This document shows, piece after piece, positions 58,851 to 63,287 of a DNA stretch of 63,287 nt. The notes below the pieces were generated by a model that did no database searches, had not been told where the DNA came from, and saw nothing but the letters and a program-made list of their open reading frames with translations. How positions within the stretch are numbered: the first letter of the stretch is position 1; each line of letters starts with the position of its first letter. The stretch is from Arthrobacter sp. MA-N2. Lineage in GTDB: Bacteria > Actinomycetota > Actinomycetes > Actinomycetales > Micrococcaceae. The stretch lies in assembly GCF_000517125.1 (NCBI RefSeq), contig NZ_AQRI01000026.1:1-63287 (forward strand). Direction: 5' to 3'. A program made the position numbers and the translations under genes.

Positions 58851-58887
58851 AAAGGACCCTGACCGGGAATCTCGGTCAGGGTCCTTC
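58851..58887 (+). terminator. Terminator after SulP copy 2
   Basis: GGACCCTGACCG, short loop, CGGTCAGGGTCC, then TTCT. The following 58888-59077 shows no gene with a ribosome site. Confidence 0.85.
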
Positions 58888-59077
58888 TGGGAGCAGCCAA
58901 AATTCCCACGAAGCCAAAGTGTTGCCGATGTCATCTAGTAGGGCGCCGCAAGCCGGACAACCCTTCGCTCTGTCGCATAACCTCCCAGCAAAAATTGAGT
59001 ACTCATCCTTAGTTATGAGACAGGTGAACGGCCGTCGGCCGGAGCTGAATAGGACCAGGCGCGGAAGCAAACACATT

Positions 59078-59158
59078 TCTTAGTTCGACTGTCTAGCGTC
59101 TTGAAAAACAAAAGCTTTTTGAGACACCGATCCGGCCTCGGAAGGGATCAATGGCAGC
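59078..59158. promoter_or_regulatory. Left half of the interrupted res region, with target duplication
   Basis: TCTTAGTTCGACTGT (59078-59092) recurs exactly at 59942-59956 upstream of the nested tniR. GTCTTGAAAAAC and GCTTTTTGAGAC (59098-59125) form an imperfect dyad of resolvase-site type. The stretch ends in GCAGC (59154-59158), the left copy of the target duplication. Confidence 0.6.
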
Positions 59159-59314
59159 TGTCGTTTTCACAAGTCGACTGCACAAGCGCCCGCGGAATTC
59201 CGGGGTTGTGCAGACGAGTATGGATATTGAAATGTCAGAAGTGCCCTGCACGAAACTGCATTCTGCTCAATAGTCCTCTGCACCAACAGTCATCTTTTCG
59301 GAAGCCGCCTGCAC
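59159..59314 (+). repeat. Left terminal inverted repeat and inner repeats of the nested element
   Basis: The tip 59159-59183 reads TGTCGTTTTCACAAG then TCGACTGCAC, very close to the class 1 integron/Tn402 end. Inner relatives are TGTCAGAAGTGCCCTGCAC (59233-59251) and TTCGGAAGCCGCCTGCAC (to 59314), with CTCAATAGTCCTCTGCACC between, as in Tn402-type ends. Confidence 0.88.
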
Positions 59315-59327
59315 CAACCTGCAGGAA

Positions 59328-59909
59328 CTACTTCTTTGGTGCCTGGGTCGCTCCTGTTGCCGGGACCCATCGGTAGAGGGTGGGTACGGAGACTCCTAGG
59401 GTGTCGGCGACCTCCCGCGGCGGTGTTCCTTGTTTGAGGAGTTTGCGAGCTGAGCGGATCTTGGCATCTGTCATGATGCGTTTGCGGCCGCCGACCCGTC
59501 CTTGTTGACGTGCGGCCTGTAGGCCGGCCTGCGTGCGTTCGACCATGAGTTCCCGTTCCATCTGGGCCAGGGATGCCATGACGTTGAAAAAGAAGCGTCC
59601 GGAGGCCGTTGTGGTGTCGATGGCATCGGTGAGGCTGACGAATCCTATGCCGCGGTCGTTCAGTCCGCCAGCGAAGTCCAAGAGGTCTTTCACGCTCCGG
59701 CCCAGGCGGTCCAGCTTCCACACCACCAGGGTGTCACCGTGGCGCAGGTTGTCCAGAGCCTGGTCGAGGCCGGGGCGTTGGGACTTGGTGCCGCTGATGG
59801 TGTCTTTGTAGATCTTGTCGCATCCGGCCTTATTCAGGGCTTCGACCTGCAGGTCCAGGTTCTGGTCCCGGGTGGAGACCCGGGCGTAGCCGATGCGGTG
59901 TGTGGCCAT
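59328..59909 (-). CDS. tniR: Serine resolvase (TniR-like)
   Basis: This 193-aa resolvase/invertase reads MATHRIGYARVSTRDQNLDLQVEALNKAG, with catalytic Ser in VST, VWKLDRLGRSVKDLLDF, TASGRFFFNVMASLAQMERELMVERTQAG, and a C-terminal helix-turn-helix (PPREVADTLGVSVPTLYRWVPA). ATG 59909 is the family start. It lies immediately inside the left end, the position of tniR in Tn402/Tn5053 relatives. It differs from the outer transposon's resolvase and from the split plasmid resolvase, so three resolvase systems coexist. Confidence 0.9.
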   Translation of the reverse strand: MATHRIGYARVSTRDQNLDLQVEALNKAGCDKIYKDTISGTKSQRPGLDQALDNLRHGDTLVVWKLDRLGRSVKDLLDFAGGLNDRGIGFVSLTDAIDTTTASGRFFFNVMASLAQMERELMVERTQAGLQAARQQGRVGGRKRIMTDAKIRSARKLLKQGTPPREVADTLGVSVPTLYRWVPATGATQAPKK

Positions 59910-60452
59910 AGGGTGTTCTCTTCTCAAAACTCGGTTCGGGGTCTTAGTTCGACTGTACCGTTTTGAGAACTATTTGTGAGAGCCGGGGCCCGGGCTGCTC
60001 CTTTTTCTTCCTCGCCCCAATTTTCCGGGGCAGGACGTCGCGCCACTGCGATGAGCCTTTGTCCCCTGGATTCTCGATTCAAGCTGTTCTTGCAATCCTT
60101 CGTTTTAGATAATCCGCAGTCTTTGGCGCTGAATCCTGCCAGGACGGAAGCTAAGTCCGCCTTGCGCCCTGCAGACCGGGCCCTCATAGAGGCAGGTGAG
60201 CCAGTTGGTGCTAAATTGCCCCCGCACTCTCCCACTGCAACCTGCATCAGCTGCCGCCGCAAATGTCGGTCCTTACCGACTGAGTCGGGAACCGGCCAGT
60301 CCCTCGCGAGCAATATGACGTGACGTTGGTAATCTCGTGAGCTCGGATGCGTGGCGAGTTGCCCTCGGTGCAGTATCGTCATCCTATCGGGAACACTATC
60401 GGAACATATATCGAGCCTTTGGCGTTTAACCAGCGCAGGAGCATATAGAAGG
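59910..60452. other. Gene-poor stretch with the tniR res site
   Basis: Next to tniR, TTCTCAAAAC (59919-59928 region) and CGTTTTGAGAA form an inverted pair around TCTTAGTTCGACTGT (59942-59956), a likely res crossover subsite. From about 60000 to 60440 open frames exist on both strands but none has a ribosome site, typical codon use or a known motif. I see no convincing gene there. Confidence 0.5.
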
Positions 60453-60848
60453 ATGGGGAAAGCCATGACGCCCAATCGTCAGATCGTGACTTCGAGTCGA
60501 ACCACAGCCCACCGTAAGTCCGTGGAGAACAGCCTTCCAGACATAATTGGCTTTCTCGTGGATCACCTTGGCAAGGTTCTGACCTCGGAAATCGCCGGGG
60601 TTAGCCCCCAAACAGTAGACCGCTGGCGAACAGGGACCCAGCGGCCGGCCATCGCGGTCGAACGCCGCATGCGCGAGACATACGCCATATTCGTAAAGCT
60701 GTCCGTCAAGGATGCATCCGCGACTATCCGAGCCTGGTTCATGGGAATGAACCCGCAGCTCGATGATGTGTCGCCGGTGGAGGCATTGCGCCAGGACGAG
60801 TTCCGGGATGTTGCTGCCGCCGCCGATGCATTCTTGATGGGCGGTTAG
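60453..60848 (+). CDS. Xre/MbcA/ParS-type antitoxin
   Basis: The 131-aa protein (alternative ATG 60465) has a helix-turn-helix in the middle (IIGFLVDHLGKVLTSEIAGVSPQTVDRWRTG) and the family's C-terminal toxin-binding part, AWFMGMNPQLDDVSPVEALRQDEFRDVAAAADAFLMGG. The NP.L...SP.EAL motif is diagnostic. It blocks the RES toxin encoded 3 bases downstream and probably represses the operon. Confidence 0.88.
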   Translation: MGKAMTPNRQIVTSSRTTAHRKSVENSLPDIIGFLVDHLGKVLTSEIAGVSPQTVDRWRTGTQRPAIAVERRMRETYAIFVKLSVKDASATIRAWFMGMNPQLDDVSPVEALRQDEFRDVAAAADAFLMGG

Positions 60849-60851
60849 TAG

Positions 60852-61529
60852 TTGGCCAGGTCCGTCGAACCACGTCTCGTGCCGCCTGCAGCACCGCTGT
60901 GGCGGGTTTCATACACCGGCAATGACCAGAGGTTCTCTTGGATTGATCCCTTTCAAGCTGAGAGTCGAAGAGCTGGCAACCGGTTCGACGTGCCTGGCGG
61001 CGGTGTCCTCTATGCCGCCAGCAATGCGGAGGGGTGCTTTGCGGAGACACTGGCTAGATTACGCCCTAGTCCAGCGATGTTGCGTCTTAACTTCTCGGCC
61101 GATCCGCATCATATGCCAGCTGGATCGATTGCCCGTGACTGGCGCCTGCAGAGGCGTAAGTATGAACTCCAGTTAATAGATCCTCTGCCCTTTGTGGATG
61201 TGGAGCACCGGGATACTCGCACGTGGATGAGCCGGCGAATGGGTGCGGACCTGGAACGGTTCGACATTGATGCCATAGACGTGGATGACATAAGGGGAAA
61301 GGATCGTCTGCTTACAAGAGAAATAGCGCGACGCATCTATACCGCGACCGATGATGACGGCGAGCCGCTTTATTCAGGGATCAGATACGTGTCCAGGCTC
61401 GGTGATTACGAGTGCTGGGCCATTTTCGATGGCACTGAAGTGGAAACCTATGCTACTCACTCCATCGAGCATGATGATCCTGATCTGCAACGTATAGCCC
61501 AGGAGTACTCGCTGACGTTGCATCGCTAG
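60852..61529 (+). CDS. RES-domain toxin (NAD+ degrading)
   Basis: The 225-aa protein carries the Arg, Glu and Ser motifs of the RES domain: LWRVSYTGND, LYAASNAEGCFAETLARLRP and GIRYVSRLGDYECWAIF. Characterised RES toxins (MbcT, ParT, Rv1989c type) degrade or transfer NAD+ and halt growth. It starts at TTG 60852, directly after the antitoxin stop. As cargo of a mobile element it could act in addiction or in defence against phage. Confidence 0.9.
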   Translation: MARSVEPRLVPPAAPLWRVSYTGNDQRFSWIDPFQAESRRAGNRFDVPGGGVLYAASNAEGCFAETLARLRPSPAMLRLNFSADPHHMPAGSIARDWRLQRRKYELQLIDPLPFVDVEHRDTRTWMSRRMGADLERFDIDAIDVDDIRGKDRLLTREIARRIYTATDDDGEPLYSGIRYVSRLGDYECWAIFDGTEVETYATHSIEHDDPDLQRIAQEYSLTLHR

Positions 61530-61629
61530 GCCTGTCACTCCACTTTTTACCCACCGTTCAACGAAACCTCACGGAATCAAACGCCATTCAGCAGGTCTGG
61601 GTCCATTGACGTTCCGTCGCTCGCGCGAC

Positions 61630-63287
61630 ATGATACGTTCCATGGCTTGGCTGGATGGGGCAGTCAATGGAATGATGTCGCGGCTGGTACTCGCGGGATT
61701 CACCCCTGATGAGGCGTTTTGCCTTGCGCAGACTGCCTACATTAAGGAGCAAAAACGCGCCCAGGGCGTTCCGCGCTCTGTGATGGAACGACAGCAGGTT
61801 TCGTTTGAAATCAATCAGACTTTGAAGCGTTTGGGGCAGCTTCCGATGGGAGCTGAGGCCCACCGCCAGCGGATCATCCTGTGGGAAACGGTCTTCGGTC
61901 GTGGGTCCTGGCACGAGCCCATCGATACGGAGGAGATCTACGGCCCGGGAGCAGGCCCCTCGGCCGAGAGTATCGTGCAGACCTTGAGACTCCACAAAGA
62001 CGCCGATGATGCCGCGTTTCTCAAGCTGTCGTATGCCGGTTCTCAGGAAAATGAATTTGACTCAAATTTAGACAAGATAAGACGCGGTTTTCAGGCGCTG
62101 GCAGGAGGGTACTCTCTGCTCTGCACGTTCGAGACTCGCGAATCCACGCATCCGCAGGAGGGCCTGGTCGCGTGCACGCAAGACAGAATCGGCGTGTTTA
62201 CGATGCAGAGTCTGGCAACAAGCGGGGACCCTTTGCCCGGCGACAGAATCATGGACTTCTCCCTTATCAGAAGCGTGGGATACACAATAGTCCCGAGTGA
62301 ACTTGAAGCCGCCGAGCTCGCCCCTTTCGCCGGCTTCGACCTACCGCGCATGGCGATGAGGATCATCTTCGACAACGACGACGTGTGGGATATGGGGTTC
62401 TCAGTAGAAGGAATGGGCGGCTATGGATCTGCTCCGTACCTGAACTTCGTGAAGGGGTTCCACGACAACTATCAAGAGTGGCATACAGCCAGATTTCGGA
62501 ATCGCTTTCCGCCGGAACTAACCAAGGAACCTGCGGTAACAGCAGCAGAGCCGATGACTAAAGCCCGAACAGAGCACACGGCCACGCTCCTGACCGTTGG
62601 TACAGTACTCGTTGCCGGAGGGGAGCGCGACGGTGCTTTGCGCAGTGCCGAGTTGTTCGACCCAGCAACTGGACTTTGGCAGAAGACAGCCAAGATGGCG
62701 ACTGCCCGAAGTTCACACACAGCGACACTGCTGCCAAATGGAACAGTCCTGTTTGCTGGGGGATCGATTTACTGGTGGGAACCCATGGCAAGTTCCGAAT
62801 TGTTCGACCCAGCAGCCCGACTTTGGCAGAACACAGCCAAGATGGCGACTGCCCGAAGTTCACACACAGCCACGCTACTGCCCAATGGGAAAGTCTTGGT
62901 TGCCGGCGGATTGGCCGAATATGGAGCCCCCTTGGCTAGTAGCGAGCTCTATGACCCAGCGGCTGGAACGTGGACTGCAACGGGCAGCATGGCAGTTGCC
63001 CGCCACGGCCACTGTGCCACCCTGCTCCTCGACGGCACTGTGCTTGTCTGTGGCGGTTACGCCAACCCCCAAAGATTGGACCCAGCCGAGCTTTACAACC
63101 CACAGACCGGAACCTGGTCCACCGTGGCACGTATGAAAGTTGCCCGCTCAAGCCACTGCGCGACCCTTCTATCCACGGGCTCGGTGCTTGTAACCGGGGG
63201 CTTCGACAGGGGCGTCGCCATCGCCACGACCGAACTGTATAAACCTGCGACCGAAACGTGGTCGGCCACGGCAGATCTGAAAGTCGC
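61630..63287 (+). CDS. Unknown N-terminal domain fused to kelch propeller (start of the 647-aa gene)
   Basis: From ATG 61630 the frame stays open to the window end without a stop and continues at base 3 through 1148. Residues 1 to about 300 form a domain I do not recognise: a helical start (MIRSMAWLDGAVNGMMSRLVLAGFTPDEAFCLAQTAYI), then FLKLSYAGSQENEFDSNLDKIRRGFQALAGGYSLLCTFET, then a beta-rich part with FDNDDVWDMGFSVEGMGG. The kelch repeats follow from about residue 309. The real gene is 61630-62425 joined to 1-1148. It lies 100 bases after the RES toxin gene on the same strand; a good ribosome site is not obvious. Confidence 0.8.
   Translation, partial: MIRSMAWLDGAVNGMMSRLVLAGFTPDEAFCLAQTAYIKEQKRAQGVPRSVMERQQVSFEINQTLKRLGQLPMGAEAHRQRIILWETVFGRGSWHEPIDTEEIYGPGAGPSAESIVQTLRLHKDADDAAFLKLSYAGSQENEFDSNLDKIRRGFQALAGGYSLLCTFETRESTHPQEGLVACTQDRIGVFTMQSLATSGDPLPGDRIMDFSLIRSVGYTIVPSELEAAELAPFAGFDLPRMAMRIIFDNDDVWDMGFSVEGMGGYGSAPYLNFVKGFHDNYQEWHTARFRNRFPPELTKEPAVTAAEPMTKARTEHTATLLTVGTVLVAGGERDGALRSAELFDPATGLWQKTAKMATARSSHTATLLPNGTVLFAGGSIYWWEPMASSELFDPAARLWQNTAKMATARSSHTATLLPNGKVLVAGGLAEYGAPLASSELYDPAAGTWTATGSMAVARHGHCATLLLDGTVLVCGGYANPQRLDPAELYNPQTGTWSTVARMKVARSSHCATLLSTGSVLVTGGFDRGVAIATTELYKPATETWSATADLKV
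62426..63287. repeat. Terminal redundancy: exact copy of bases 1-862
   Basis: Every compared base agrees at an offset of 62,425, including the open frame. The copy begins in the middle of a codon of the kelch gene. This is the signature of a circular molecule sequenced past its start, not of a biological duplication. Confidence 0.92.

Larger units (their letters stand above)
46116..62425. mobile_element. 23-kb Tn552-like transposon, left and central part
   Basis: It runs from the left inverted repeat at 46116 through the circle joint to 6913. Order of contents: regulon cargo (46338-58830), nested Tn402-like element (59159-62425 and 1-3968), then the resolvase-transposase-ATPase operon. The insertion split the plasmid resolvase gene, which dates it after plasmid formation. 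Confidence 0.88.
59159..62425. mobile_element. Nested Tn402/Tn5053-type element, left part (continues at 1-3968)
   Basis: It contains tniR, the RES/Xre pair and the first part of the kelch gene. The tips, inner repeats and GCAGC target duplication define it precisely. It sits within the 23-kb transposon, beside that transposon's resolvase. Confidence 0.88.

Noticed and set aside
59159..59314. Class 1 integron with attI/attC cassettes
   Set aside because: The ends are of the Tn402 type, but no integrase gene or convincing attC sites are present in the element.
59976..60323. Possible genes between tniR and the Xre gene, on either strand
   Set aside because: No ribosome site, no recognisable motif, and overlapping frames on both strands.
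62426..63287. Long direct terminal repeat as in a phage or linear replicon
   Set aside because: The repeat starts and ends inside one open frame and contains no replication or packaging genes; overlap of a circular assembly explains it fully.
1..63287. CRISPR arrays, tRNA or rRNA genes
   Set aside because: No evenly spaced short repeats with spacers and no recognisable tRNA or rRNA sequence were seen.

Overview
The window is a high-GC actinobacterial plasmid, most likely from an Arthrobacter-type Micrococcaceae host. This is judged from codon use, the SCO6880/VirB4/VirD4 conjugation set and an actinobacterial-style RapZ. Bases 62426-63287 repeat bases 1-862 exactly, and one reading frame runs through the joint, so the natural molecule is almost certainly a circle of 62,425 bp cut inside a gene.

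Plasmid backbone, about 6914-46115. A serine resolvase gene (now split) is followed by an atypical parA plus a small partition partner, HicAB, a run of small leading-region genes, ardC, a replication protein, a conjugation operon (24989-36857: wall hydrolase, lipoprotein, ParA-like ATPase, pilin-like and VirB6-like membrane proteins, SCO6880, VirB4, VirD4 and DUF4913 proteins), a restriction-modification pair, and a relaxase/MobC module with a probable oriT. Three copies of a roughly 250-bp non-coding element face the starts of leading-region genes, including ardC. An IS21-like element with 46-bp perfect ends carries a mercury module (merR, merA), and its istA is broken by a two-recombinase Tn554-like insertion.

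Transposon 1, 46116-62425 plus 1-6913 (about 23.2 kb). This Tn552/Tn5053-type element (serine resolvase, Mu-type DDE transposase, AAA ATPase) has about 49-bp inverted ends and sits inside the plasmid resolvase gene, whose two halves at 6914-7234 and 45843-46106 rejoin in frame. Its cargo is a regulon of housekeeping-like genes: RapZ, a ROK regulator, a 50-aa peptide, RNase J, an MFS transporter, two SulP transporters, two MerR regulators and peptide-release factor 3. Five copies of a 20-bp palindrome (CTACCCTAACGTTAGGGTAG-like) lie in the cargo promoters.

Transposon 2, nested at 59159-62425 plus 1-3968 (7,235 bp). It has 25-bp Tn402/Tn5053-type ends and a perfect 5-bp target duplication (GCAGC). 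It lies beside the outer transposon's resolvase gene, as expected of a res-site-targeting element. It has its own tniR-like resolvase but no transposase. Its cargo is a RES/Xre toxin-antitoxin pair, a 647-aa fusion of an unknown domain to a seven-blade kelch propeller, a Mug-like uracil-DNA glycosylase, two GNAT acetyltransferases and a TmrB-like P-loop protein.
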